This document shows, in pieces, positions 1 to 11,699 of a DNA stretch of 64,000 nt (position 1 is the first letter of the stretch; every line of letters starts with the position of its first letter). A program made the translations under genes and the position numbers. This stretch comes from Aspidiotus rigidus (lineage: Eukaryota > Arthropoda > Insecta > Hemiptera > Diaspididae): positions 8,580,501-8,644,500 of the forward strand of contig JAVHKY010000001.1 in the NCBI GenBank assembly GCA_035079385.1, given 5' to 3'. Below the pieces are notes generated by a model that was given only the letters and a program-made list of their open reading frames with translations, had not been told where the DNA came from and made no database searches.

Positions 1-1140
1 GACCTTTTGAAGAAGAGACAACCTAACCGATTTTTCGAAGAAATGGAAGTCAAGAGCATAATAGGGAGAAAATAAAAGAACAAACATCTGTGAACTTACC
101 AATAAGATCCGACCAGCGCTCTTTTACTGTTTCGGGAGCTACAGGTATTGTGATGAAGAGACTTACAATATCAAATTAAACCATGACGTACGAGTATCCT
201 GGGAGCAGGAGATATTTGACCTAATTGACTACGAATTAAGTCAGATGACAGAATATTATCACTGTCATCCTTAATGCACGGAGAGAAAAAATAGTAGTCG
301 CATTGAATAAAAACACAGACGAAATCAACCCAGTTCACTTTTTTTGGTCATTTCGACCTAGTTTTAGGTCAGTTTTGACCAACTTCTCGAGCAGTTTGAC
401 TAGATTTTACGGTCATTTATTTTTTCAGAATTCCGGACATAAATATTCAATAATCGATTCATGAACATAGAAAAAAAAAAATATTCATCCACATAATCTT
501 AGTACTGTTAAGGGAAATACCCTGAATATTTTCAAATATTCTGTCCATCACCAACTCAGCATAAGTGGGGGACAAAGGATTCGTCAAACTTCAATCTGCG
601 CGTACGTAACGTCTTCAAAGTTACAATAGCCACTCTTGAGGCAGAATTCGAGAACATTGAATCTATAGTAAAAGAACGCAGATCGGATCTTACTGAGAAG
701 AACAAAGTTGACTAATCTCTCTCCAAAAAGTCCTCATAGAGGGCCATAGCCGGCTAAACATACAAATTTCTCTTATGCTGTCAGTGGTCAGTTCTCATGA
801 ATTTTGCGCCGCCAGAGCTCCACCATTCCGGGCTCCACTCGTAAGGCCTGCGAAACGATTATAATTATGAGATAAAAGTTGTACAGGAGCTTGAAAAATG
901 CGGACTTGTCCTTCTCCTTCACAAATCGATATGAAATAAGAAAATCCCCCCTTACGGGATGCAGACAGTAAAAATATGACCTTCCAGCAACGTGCTTGTC
1001 GACTAAAAGCTCTTTGTATGCATCAATTCATAAGAATACAGAAAATTATTGAGCAATTCTCGACGAAAGTGTTCAGAAAGTACCCCACTGTAGGCAGGCG
1101 TTCCGGGGGTTGATTTAGACGAGAATTTTAAAAAGGAGGC
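1..1140. other. AT-rich non-coding stretch
   Basis: No open frame of convincing length or composition and no terminal inverted repeats were seen. Several short runs of A or T are present. It reads as intergenic or intronic DNA. Confidence 0.5.
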
Positions 1141-1260
1141 GACAGACGCGGATTTAGAAGATGATTTCGGGAGGAAAAATCGAGTATTTGTTTGACGAAA
1201 AAAAAATTTTCTGCCATTTTTTTGGGTTTAGGGTGGGTGTTTCGCCCCTGATGAGACGAA

Positions 1261-1567
1261 ATAAACTTTTGAAACCGTTCAACCTTCTCGACCACAAACT
1301 TTTTCATCTTTCTCCGTTTTGGGAGAGAAGGGGAGGGGAGGAATTCTGGAAAAAATGAAAATGTGCGACCATTCCTTGCCGGTTTAGAAAGTACTACGCT
1401 AAGCAGTCGTCCCAAGGACGGATCCAGACGAGCATTTCAGGGAGGGGAAGAGGAATACGGACTTTTGGAACCATTTGACTTTTTCGACCTCACACTTTTT
1501 TATTTTTTCGCCTTCAAGAAGGAGGAAAGGGAGGAATTGCGGGGAAAATGAGACTGTATACGACAAT
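1261..1567. repeat. Diverged direct repeat pair
   Basis: Two diverged copies lie in direct orientation, about 1261-1372 and 1457-1567. Shared landmarks in order are acttttgaaaccgtt versus acttttggaaccatt, then ttctcgaccacaaacttttt versus tttcgacctcacactttttt, then a purine-rich stretch around gaggaatt, then aaaatgaaaatg versus aaaatgagactg. Open frames on both strands here are by-products of the purine/pyrimidine bias. No transposon family is recognised. Confidence 0.5.
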
Positions 1568-1991
1568 TTGACATTTTCTTGAGTTTGCGGAAGGGAAATT
1601 TCACTCATCTCCCCCTCCCCTTTCCGATGGATCCGCACTTACTGTCCATCAACGAACTCGATAGATTGAAATTATTCGCTCGAAAGAATCAACTATTATA
1701 CTGGAATTTATTTGATACATGAAATTTTCAATCTCACTAATTCTTCATACTCGAAACTAAATTCTTCACTTAGTGACCATTTGTTTCTGTGTCCGGGAGA
1801 AGGGAATTTAATTTGAGTATGAACCAGATAAAAAGTTAATTTTCAATCTTTGATCGATTTTATCTTACAATTTTACTCGCATAATTTTATTCTTCAGATA
1901 AGAAAATTAAATTAAAAGAGAGCCTAATTTGTTAATTTATCGGCATTTGAGCCTTTGTTACAGCATCGTTTTGAAGCTTTAACCATAAGAG

Positions 1992-2612
1992 ATGCAAAAT
2001 GGAAACTTGCTAAATAAACAGCACCCCCCTCCCCCTCCTCCACGACGGATTCTGTCTTGCGTTCTTTCTTACTGCAGCTTACTAATGAGCCGATCTTTCA
2101 ATTCATACAATAAAAATATGGGGTGTAACACGGAAATTTTGAGAATTTTATACTGGAGACCTCGGAATATATACACTTCAGGTATTAAAGTTACTTGTTG
2201 TGAAATGAATTTTTTTGAAATTATCTATGTCCAATCTTTAAACCACTTTCAGTGTCTGCCGGACTTCGAAAAAACAAAAAAAAAGGCGCACTCCTGCGAC
2301 TATTTTGCTCATTATGCTCCGAAAAGAAAATTCATCATTGAAAGAAATTTTTCCAATACTTCCTCCCACGGAGCTCAAAATAGCACATGTATCGGACTAC
2401 TAGGATTTGTGGTATGGAAAGGACTGTTTTGCCTTACGTTTCGTCAGAGTTTGGCATCTTACATCAGTAAAAGAGAATTTATGACAAAATTGTTAAACGA
2501 TAAATATTTCGAAATTTTATTTAGCGGTTGTGAAATTTATGGTACACCGTGTATAACACGCTTCATACCGTACACCAGACTCATTGATGAATATATTACA
2601 TTCGGAGTATAA
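1992..2612 (+). CDS. Unrecognised 206-codon open reading frame
   Basis: This is an ATG-initiated frame of 206 codons, the longest ATG-initiated frame in the window with no visible link to a retroelement. The predicted protein has a proline run near residue 14 and scattered cysteines. It shows no signal peptide, clear membrane span or motif I know. In DNA this AT-rich a frame of this length is unusual but not decisive. It is not bounded by obvious splice sites and could be a chance frame, an old mobile-element relic or a taxon-restricted gene. The function is unknown. Confidence 0.2.
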   Translation: MQNGNLLNKQHPPPPPPRRILSCVLSYCSLLMSRSFNSYNKNMGCNTEILRILYWRPRNIYTSGIKVTCCEMNFFEIIYVQSLNHFQCLPDFEKTKKKAHSCDYFAHYAPKRKFIIERNFSNTSSHGAQNSTCIGLLGFVVWKGLFCLTFRQSLASYISKREFMTKLLNDKYFEILFSGCEIYGTPCITRFIPYTRLIDEYITFGV

Positions 2613-2840
2613 ATTTCTAAGTTGTTCATGTAGCTCTAGGGCATCGTGATGTACATCAGTATCTCCTTAATGACTGGAGATGCGTGCATTAAGCGGTCAT
2701 CAAAATCTATAGCAATATAATTTGACACGGAAACCAATCCATCGGCCTCAACTTTTAAATTCTTGGTTTCCAAAGGAAAACAAAACCGAAAAAATAATTT
2801 TCATACGCGTGCATCACTCTCAAAGTAAAAGGCCACTTAC

Positions 2841-3005
2841 CGTGCAGATAGTCGGTCCAAAAGGAATCGGAATGTCGGCGGGGATTCGACAATTATTTTT
2901 TCCGGAGTTATTCGACGACGAATTGGTAACACTATTGTTCGAGGCGCATGTCGTTGGCAGCAGGTTGGCATCCGGTTTCAAGAACCAGGAGGCTACTGAA
3001 GCCCA
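2841..3005 (-). CDS. Candidate internal exon of a host gene
   Basis: On the minus strand a pyrimidine-containing acceptor ending tgtttcag is followed by 165 open nucleotides (55 codons, phase 0 at both ends) and then a donor reading ACG|gtaagt. The encoded segment starts WASVASWFLKPD and continues into a serine/asparagine-rich middle with several N-x-S/T sequons. It ends with a proline-rich stretch containing IPIPFGPTIC. Four cysteines are present. The low-complexity middle suggests an extracellular or disordered region. I do not recognise the family. No partner exon could be identified in the window, so the gene would have long introns. The open phase-0 frame joined to good splice signals at both ends is the main support. 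Confidence 0.6.
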
Positions 3006-3009
3006 CTGA

Positions 3010-4976
3010 AACACATAAAAAATTTGGAATTAGCCGCGTATAAAATACGTTTGCAATAGTGGGAAAATGAGAAACGGCGTGCTACCAAACTCGAGGAAAT
3101 GAAAATTATCGTTGTATCGATTATAGATTCGATTTTACGCCTTCAGAATCGCATAAACGTTTTGTAGGTATACGAATACGTGCATACTTAATACTCGGAA
3201 TACAGATTTACACCGCAAAAAGGTTCACCTCCCGCTCTTTGCACGCTGCAATGTCATCATAGATTGTCAACAAGACGAAACCAAAACCCCTGGCGAGCCG
3301 TCTACAAGTCTTACGGTCAACTTGTTCGCTTTATTTTGAGATAGTAAAGGTTGATCTACCGTGTATTTAATAAGTGTTAAATTGACATTACCGTCCGCGT
3401 CGCCTATGTAATACGATACCGCGTGAACGCAAACCTATTTCTGCACGACGATAGACGGAATGATACAAGCAATGGTGTGTAATATACATATTTCAGAATA
3501 AATCGTCTGCTGGTAAATATATGCAAGTACATACAGGCTACTTATACCTATAACTTATACCGGAATGTAACGCGTTCGATAGTTTCTGGTACGTACGTAT
3601 GTATATGAAATAGATACGGAAGCTTTCGATTCCTTTTATATCCTTCGTTACGGACCCCTACGTACAAAACGTGATCCAGGCAAAGTATAGAGGAGAAAAA
3701 ACTGTATACCAGAGCTGAGAGGTTTTTTTACTTCCTGCTCTAAATTCGCTACTTATTACCGGTCGTTAGCGAAGCACATCGGCGTAAGCACGACGACACG
3801 ACACCAACGTGTAACGTAATGCATCAGAAAAGTATATTACAGAACGGATTCAATTTTCGAAATTTATGTGTGCGTATCTCCAAGGTGAAGTGTATCCCGA
3901 AGCTAGGAATTATGAAGTGGCTAATGTCGTGGTTTCGCCTGAATTATTAAGTTTTTCTTTTCTCTCGCTCGCACTCGTAATGTCGTGTCCATAGTTTTAG
4001 TTTATCCTCATCATTCGTCGTCGATGTCGTTCAAAATAATAATGTAGTATTTTCGTAAAGGTATAATATGTATATGCGGCTGTCATACAGCTGCCGCGTT
4101 CACCGCATTGACTCCATCATCGCGCATAAACTCGCTTTAATAACACGATTCTAAAATATGATATCATACGAATATTGTTGGTGTTCTCGTCATTGTGCAC
4201 GAATCGGTACATAGGCGACAGGCGAAGGTAGCGGAGCCTGTTTTATTTTTTCTTCTTCAGCGCTCTCTCGAACTTACTACAACTTCGCTGGTGGCTGTTG
4301 TTGTTGTTGTGAACGTTAATGCGAGGCGACAAATTGCCAAGCCGAGAGAGGCGCGATTGAGAACACATACCATAATATGTATCTACGCGAAACGCACTAT
4401 ATATCACGATCAATCTCGCCCATCTGTAAGAATACCTATATTACCAGACTATACGGTACCTTCGATTAGAAGGAATTTGCGAACACGAACGGATTATCAT
4501 TAGATTATTACAAGAAGTTACACGCTTAATGTTTATTTTAAACATCGATGAAGTAACTTTCGTAATCTGTTTACTATACAGCACATATACGTACATATAT
4601 ACATATAATCGAGGATCTCGACTATCGGCACTTGTAATAATCTATTCCTCTGTGTAGCTTTTTTACCGTTTTATTTTCTGGCGAGATAGAATGAATACAC
4701 CATAGACTTCTTCTCGAAGGTTTTTGCAATTGTAGACGTTGTGAGCATTCTCACTACACTCGTGAATATTTCAATCGACCAACCAGAAAAAGTGTGGGAG
4801 AAAGAGTTTCTATCTTCTAAGAAGATGAAAAATTAAAAGGGTTCGTTTCAATTGCATACAAAACGAACGAGTGCGCGAAGGAGTTTTCGGGCAATTTCTC
4901 TCAAATTGTGACTCGCAAAACAGCCACTCTAGACAGCTGACGCAGAACTTGGATGATGAGAGCATGAGGGGGTATC
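3010..4976. other. Non-coding stretch, probable intron or intergenic
   Basis: No repeat unit or convincing frame was seen. A small TTG-rich microsatellite-like run lies near 4298-4310. If the exon at 2841-3005 is real, this stretch would be the upstream intron of that minus-strand gene. Confidence 0.4.
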
Positions 4977-6094
4977 GTACCATTAACTTTGACCATTCAA
5001 GCCGTTCATCTTTTGAAGTAAAATGTCGTCTTGATGCCACTATGTGAACGAGCTTTGATCACATCACCTAATTTCATCTTAAGGGACTGAAGGAAGTTTA
5101 TATAATTTTAAAATGCAGCCTGCACTACACAGAACTCGTCCGCCGACCGGCTCCTCCCGTCAAATTGAGGAAATATACAGGAACTCTCTGACTTGAAAAT
5201 TCTAATCATCAAATGAGAGATTTTGACATTCGAGTTGTACACATGAGGCATTATGGTTCCGAAAAAGCAGGTAGAATCAGGAAAATGCGCATATGACCTA
5301 CTCCGATGACTTGAAAAAATGTTAACTTTCGAACAAGTTTCCTTCCAAAAGAGAAGGGAGCTATCCGGGAAAATACGGGTATCCTCAGACTTCTTTAAAG
5401 ACTTCGGAAAAATACGACCTTCGGGCGGAAGTCAGAGAGGAAACTGGAAAATTTCAATCATTGAGAGGAGGGGAACCTGAGAAATTTTGGAATATCGCAA
5501 GCTCAACAGACACAAGGAGGACTTGAATAAATTTTTAAATATCTACCATTAGCGTTGACCATTTAAGCCGTTCATCTTTTGAAGTAAAATGTCGTCTTGA
5601 TGCCACTATGTAAACGAGATTTGATCACACCGAATTTCATCTTAAGGGAGTGATTTTAAAATGCAACCTGCACAATACAGAACTCGTCCGCCGACCGGCT
5701 CCTCCCGTCAAATTGAGGAAATATACAGGAGCTCTCTGACTTACCTTAGGGACTTGAAAATTCTCATCATCAAATGAGAGATTTTGACATTCGAGTTGTA
5801 CACATGAGGCATTATGGTTCCGAAAAAGCAGGTATAATCAGGAGAATGCACATATGACCTACTCCGATGACTTGAAAAAATGTTAACTTTCGAACAAGTT
5901 TGCTTCCAAAAGGGAAGGGAGCTATTCGGGAAAGTACGGGTATCCTTAGACTTCTTTAAAGACTTCGGAAAAATACGACCTTCGGGCTAAAGTCAGAGAG
6001 GAAACTTGAAAATTTCAATCAATGAGAGGAGGGGAACCAGAGAAATTTGGAATACCGCAAGCTCAACAGACACAAGGAGGACTTGAATAAATTG
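4977..6094. repeat. Tandem duplication, two copies of about 560 bp
   Basis: Copy 1 (about 4977-5534) and copy 2 (about 5543-6094) are in direct orientation and highly similar. Shared landmarks include ccgttcatcttttgaagt, gaactcgtccgccgaccggc, ttcgagttgtacacatgagg, gacttctttaaagacttcgg and ctcaacagacacaaggagg. The copies differ by point changes and short indels. For example, copy 2 lacks a stretch after the tcttaaggga motif and gains a few bases before gggacttgaaaatt. No coding capacity was found. The ends do not show terminal inverted repeats, so a segmental tandem duplication of older repeat DNA is more likely than two insertions. Confidence 0.85.
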
Positions 6095-7030
6095 TCAACT
6101 TTAATTCATATATTTGAAAGGTTGTAGTTTCGAGGAGACGGAGGCTACGCAGGGAGGGCGAGAATCCTTCGACTCACTTTAGGAAGCGTGAGAAAACTCA
6201 ATTGCATTTAGAGGGGGAACTTGCAAAATTTCGACTACCGAGTTTCTGAGAGAGAAGGTAACTTCCGACGCAGGGAAAGAATCACTCTCATGTAATACAG
6301 AATGCAAATCCAGATGATACAGACATCGACAAATTTTGCAGACCACCTTTTCTGAAGAGCCTTACCGGCAATCAATGGCACCTGTTAAGTCTTTCACCTG
6401 CCGAAGCAACAAATAGTACGCATGCATTCAGACTTGGTTGGGACGGAGAGGGGATCCATCAAAAAATTGATATCCACAACTAGGCACAAATTTGATTCAA
6501 ATTGAGAATACATAATGATATAATTTCAACCGCACTATAGAAATACTGAAATTCATTTCTCGCACCTGGCTTAGCTTGTGGTTATTCTTAAATTTTTCAT
6601 CACATTATTACGCGCTAGTAGCATGACAATGCGTTATCAAGAAGAGGTTACTAAATCCTAACACCTACGCTGAATACATCAGGAGAAGGACTTGAAAAAT
6701 GTTGACCTGTAATTTATTCATTTGAGGGGTTGTAGTTTCGAGGTAGCAGAAGTTATTTAGAAAAGTGTCATTTGTGAAAATTCATGGGGATCCTCTGACC
6801 TACTTTAGGAGCTTGAGAGAATTTCGATCGTCGGTTTTTTTCTCAAGAAGCAGTGGAACTTATCAAGCTATTTAAATAGTAGGGAAACTGGAAGAATTTC
6901 AACAGAATAATTAATCATTAGAGAATTACCCACAACTCGCTCTAATTAACTTGTAGTCAATGAAAGAGATCCAGTTTTTTTCGAGTTCTTATGGAGGAGG
7001 AGGAGGAGGGGGGAGGGCTAAAAAACGCCC
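6095..7030. repeat. Degenerate continuation of the acttgaaaa repeat family
   Basis: The words acttgaaaaatgttgac, gttgtagtttcgaggag and ctactttaggagcttgag recur here in degraded form (about 6085-6200 and 6690-6830). They relate this stretch to the duplication on its left and to the repeats near 11.7-12.4 kb. No frame is supported. Confidence 0.4.
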
Positions 7031-7099
7031 GTGTTCGACCTTTATGACATCACCAACGATTTCAACTACTTCGAGGACGGACTTGGAAGAATTAGAATT

Positions 7100-7800
7100 T
7101 CGACCTTTGCTACTTTGGGACCTGTATCCTTAGTCTTCATTATACATATTAGGATTTACATAAAGTATACCAGGCCTTTAAGCTATATTATACTAGACTT
7201 TACTGCGATAACCTTCATTATACTAGGCCTAATACACAGTATATTGAGCTATGCTAGGCCTTTTAGCCCTCATCCGGCTCGTAACTATGGGAAAAATGAG
7301 GTCAATGCCCCTTCTGGAACATTTTTTAACCCCCGGCCAGAAAATGGTAACTTCTTTATTCTCAATCTCATACCTCAATACACATTATACACCGATTCCA
7401 AACATTTTGACGTCACTGAAGACTCGGCATTCCCATGTCTATCCTTTCTGTCGTTTCCCACCCCTAGAAAAATCGCTAGTTACGGGTTGCTTGAGGCGTA
7501 GCATGACGTCATCAATGACCTAGACCTAATTCGGGGAAATGTATACTTCTATAGGCTATGATACACATATGAGTACGACAAGAGAGCGTGACGTCATCAG
7601 AGGACGATTATCGGTTCATGTTCTTGTGGAAGATGAACTTACAAAAATCAGAACCGAATGACATAAAAAATTATCATAGGCACAGAAAAGGAAGAGGATA
7701 TTCACGACTTTCAACAATTTCAAGATTGAGAACAACGGTCCCCGAAGCCATTGCTGAGGGAGGGTGTAATGGCCTCTTCAACTTCAACTTTTCACGTCAT
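7100..7800. other. Repeat-derived stretch with aggcct words and TGACGTCA sites
   Basis: Around 7130-7265 the words tatactagg and taggccttt recur, as they do at 19.6-19.8 kb and 26.5-26.7 kb. Three TGACGTCA-type octamers follow at about 7408, 7504 and 7589. Open frames here start at non-ATG codons or lack any recognisable content, so no gene is called. Confidence 0.35.
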
Positions 7801-10430
7801 TAAGGAAGAAAAATAAGACTCGAAGAAATGATTCAGAAATATTATCGCTTGAGAGGCTTTTCAACTTTTAGAAAGACAGACTTCTTAAAAGATAAGTACC
7901 CCAAAAGAGAGCTCAGCTGCAGAATTTAGAATATTGAGTGAGAAATGCAAGGTAAAAAATAACCCCCTTTGGAAGAGGGTTTGTAGAAAATTCTTTAGCT
8001 AGACCAAGGAAGACGAATTTGATAACGAGGACAGACAGTTAGGAACAAAAACATTGGATCATACACGCGTAGTGAGATTAAATCCCAAAACAATGTTATG
8101 TGTAAGATAAGTATACGTTAAATTGAACTAGAACTATAATTATTACAAATCGTTTACGATCTCAAATTAGCAAGGCGATAGAGAGACAGCCTACACAGGA
8201 TCTACCCAACGGTCCGTAAGTTACCTGCTAATTAAATCAATGTTCACCGCGGCCCTCAAATCCCACGCCACCGATTTAAGGTCGAAAACCGTGACGCGAG
8301 ACGACGGAAATCCAAAAATATGATTCGAATACAAGTCCCTTGATACCGAAAAACATACCATAAATATGACATTCCCTTCGTGCAGATATAATTTGTGCAC
8401 CGATACAAGTATATACGCGTTTCTATCGTTGGCGCGAACTATACGGTAATGATATTAAATATCGTGGACTAATTTTTTCGTGTTTCGATATTGACACTTT
8501 GATTCGAAAGTTATTTATTTTGTCCGGCTCGCGTTATCTGTTATTGTCACAAAATCCGGAACCGTATCGTTTAAAACGTTATCATAACCATTCAATCAGC
8601 AATAAACCGCAAACGTAGCGTCGCCTTTCGGACATAATCGACCAGAAGCTTTTAGTGTAATGAAAATTTTAACGTTTGATAGGTTTTCACCCCCCCGAAA
8701 ATCTTACGGACTTTGTATAGGGCTCGCGACCCGACTATGCACACCAGCGTAACTGTCATTTACGTACCTACTTCTTTTTCAAAATCTTGCATAGTGATCA
8801 CCGTAAATATGCACACATATTATAGTCAAGAACAGCGCAATGCGTCTGCATACCAAATGTATTTCTCCCCCTCTCACTTACTCAGTCATTCGCGTACAAC
8901 TATCATTCTCTTTCATAGTACGAGTATATATCACAACCGAAATGTTCTGATGATTACAATCTTTGACAACGCGGACAATTTTCTTATTAATTTTAATAAT
9001 TTAAGAAAAATTAGAAAACTGTCATTCTCGTAAAAGGTGACTATTATTTTAATCGATTTGTGTACCTACATAAATGTGTATTGGGGCTCGGCGTTTCAAA
9101 ACATTGAAGCGAAATGGTAACAATAATCTATCGCAATAAGAGCCCCTGGTTACTCGATATACTACTTGACCATGAAATAGATAATAGACTTCTTCCTTAT
9201 ACTGAAAATAATTGTTCAAATCTTTCGCTAAAGCATGTGCGAGAACATCATCCTTCAATACAACAATAAAGCTGGATCTTGTTCGTATTAACACCTCTTT
9301 CAAATACGAGTATATACGTCACGAATAAAAAGAGAATGACACGAATAAAAATTCACTTTTCAAGTTAATAATGTTATTGTTCCTTGATAATTTCATTTCC
9401 TTTCGTCATCGCAATCGAATAACCTACCCTTTCATCCCCTTCGTTTATCAACATATTATCGTAGTATTTTTCTTCATTATCATTATTATTGTAGATTTTA
9501 CTGAACGTTCTCACCCAGCTGTTCTAACCTCAGGTTAGGTACAGTTTAATATAAATACGTGCGTCATCTGCTTAATATAATATAATAACAATAACGCGAG
9601 CGTATTTCTCATCTCCACCAATATTTTCCTCCGGGGCTTTGGAAAGAAAAAATGCTATACTGTCAGATGTCTGCGCTTGAAAATTGGAACAAAACCGAAC
9701 CATGACCAAATAAGAAATCGTTCTACGACCAGACCGTACGAGAATTTTCAATAATTTGACATTTTATAGCAGTTGTTGATAATTTCTCATTATACGTATT
9801 TGAAAACGTCGTGATGGAAGAAAAATAATACCGTCAGCACATAAAATTCCTTCCACGAAATATTGTGGATACCAAAAATTATTAAATTACTAAGGAATAA
9901 GTACAGGATTAATTTTTGATCGTTAGTTACTGGCAACTCTTGTCCTAGGTCAATTTAATAAATTTTTATAAAGAAGTTCCGGTAGTTTCGGTAAACGAGG
10001 AAGAAAGGTAAGGGGTGCTTTTTTATGCGCGTAGGCTGTAAGTAGGCGTGGGTGCGATTTTTCGGCACGCAAAAGAAAGTAGTTTCACGAAAATTAAAAT
10101 TGAGCAAAAAGAATGCGTTGAATACGACGAAGCATTACAAGGAAATAAAATTGAACGCGATGATAATCTTATGCGCACAATCTGAGACGAAAATTGTTGA
10201 CACAATGAGAAAAAAAAATTGATCACGAGATTTCTGATTGCAAATGAGGGAAGATCGTGGAGAAAAGAAAAACAAAAAACAAAAAAAGTAGGTATAACTA
10301 AGATTATTATTGCGCGAGTATCTTTGCAAATTGGCTTCTCTAATGTCGTCGGTCCTCTAGAGCTCGCTGGTCGGGATTCTTTCAATTCCTTCATCTAACA
10401 TACATAAGCAAGTTCTAAACTTATGGAATT
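7801..10430. other. Non-coding stretch
   Basis: No recognisable gene, RNA gene or inverted-repeat element was found. The short frames at 8713-9033 (+) and 9049-9303 (-) have no motif and no splice support. The stretch reads as intron or intergenic DNA. Confidence 0.4.
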
Positions 10431-10435
10431 AATAT

Positions 10436-10705
10436 GAACTATCGAAGGTATTTTTAGACAGTGCCATTTTCCGTTTTTCGATCTCTTCTCATTATTGCGT
10501 AAAACCCATCTCTAGTTCCCGCGCTTCATCGCGACAAGCTAGTGTACTTTCTCGCGCTTGAAATTTTGTAGATCGATAAGATACGTCACGAGTCGCGACA
10601 AACCGCGGTAATTGCACATGAGTATTGCATAATAATGAAAGGCGATATCGAAAAACTGCATTCACCGCTGAAAATATGTACTTTTCAAAATACCTTCGAT
10701 AGTTC
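10436..10705. mobile_element. Short element bounded by 19-bp inverted repeats
   Basis: The left end (10436-10454) reads gaactatcgaaggtatttt and the right end (10687-10705) is its inverse complement. The interior is about 230 bp and has no coding capacity. The arrangement suits a non-autonomous DNA transposon, but no target duplication is clear, so the superfamily is left open. Confidence 0.45.
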
Positions 10706-11074
10706 CTATTCATACCAAAAGTTTGAAATTTTTTCATGTGTGTATAATTTATGGCTGAATTTTTACTTAGCTGGGAAAACAGGTTAGCGTCTCACTTCCC
10801 CCTTGGAACCATAATTATCCGGATGAACGACAGGTAGCAGACGTTTCTCCCATACTAAATGCTCACGAAGTATAGGCTAGAGATAGTTCATAGAAGTTCA
10901 AAATTTTTCCGAAGCTCAGATTGGAAGTCGACACTCATAATCGACAACCATTACATAAATTGAGAATCCTATGTCTGCCGAGAGCCCAAGTTCAATCATT
11001 ATTACTCGTATTATTATTTAATTACCATACAAAAGCGCAAAAGAGATCTTCAACTTTTTAAATACTCAACATAC

Positions 11075-11527
11075 CGTCGTTGGATCGGAAAAAAACCTCC
11101 TATGTGGCAAAAATAAAATTTTACAGGAGAAGCAAAAAACTGATTCTTTTGTGAAAAGAAGGCCAAAATACTTTGGAAATGTCTCATTAAATGTGGAAAA
11201 GCTTTTTTGATACAGTAATAACAAAAAATTTTCAAAATTCTCTAAAATACGGCGGTATTGGGCGATAAATGCACATAAGGGGAATTCCTGGCCCTAAATA
11301 TTGCAGAATGATAAGAGGTTTGCTCTGCACATAGGAGGTATTCGAGACCACATTTTCTGAATGGTGCACATAGGAGGTATTCAAAACCGCTCTTACCGGC
11401 GTAATTTTGAACTTAGCACATAGGGGATTTTTCCAGTCGATGCGCCTTGAAATTCCGCGTCCAACCATATAAAAAAGTGCATTTCTCAAAAAATGGCACA
11501 TAGGAGGTTTTTTCCGATCCAACGACG
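11075..11527. mobile_element. MITE with ~33-bp TIRs and ATAC target duplication
   Basis: Terminal inverted repeats begin cgtcgttggatcgg and run about 33 bp, differing by one A in an A-run and one base near the inner end. The 4-bp word ATAC flanks both ends (11071-11074 and 11528-11531). Inside, the word gcacataggag or a near copy occurs at about 11271, 11327, 11365, 11415 and 11495, and inverted within the left end. The same box is therefore reused along the element. There is no transposase frame. The superfamily is not assigned. Confidence 0.75.
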
Positions 11528-11699
11528 ATACATCAAAATTTAACAAACACCAGGTCTACGTCGCATGGCTGCTTATGTATACTCGCGACTTGTACATATT
11601 TTTATTTACAAGTTCAAGTGCAACTCTAGCTACACAAAATGGTTGCGAGAACGGCGTGCGTTCAACTTGAGATTGACCCCCTCTCATATGTACAGGTTC

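Noticed and set aside
7031..7501. 156-codon plus frame
   Set aside because: It starts at GTG, runs through repeat-family words and shows no recognisable domain.
10700..10740. Shared phrase ccaaaagtttgaaattt with 62896
   Set aside because: Only 17 bp match clearly. This is too short to call a repeat family by eye.
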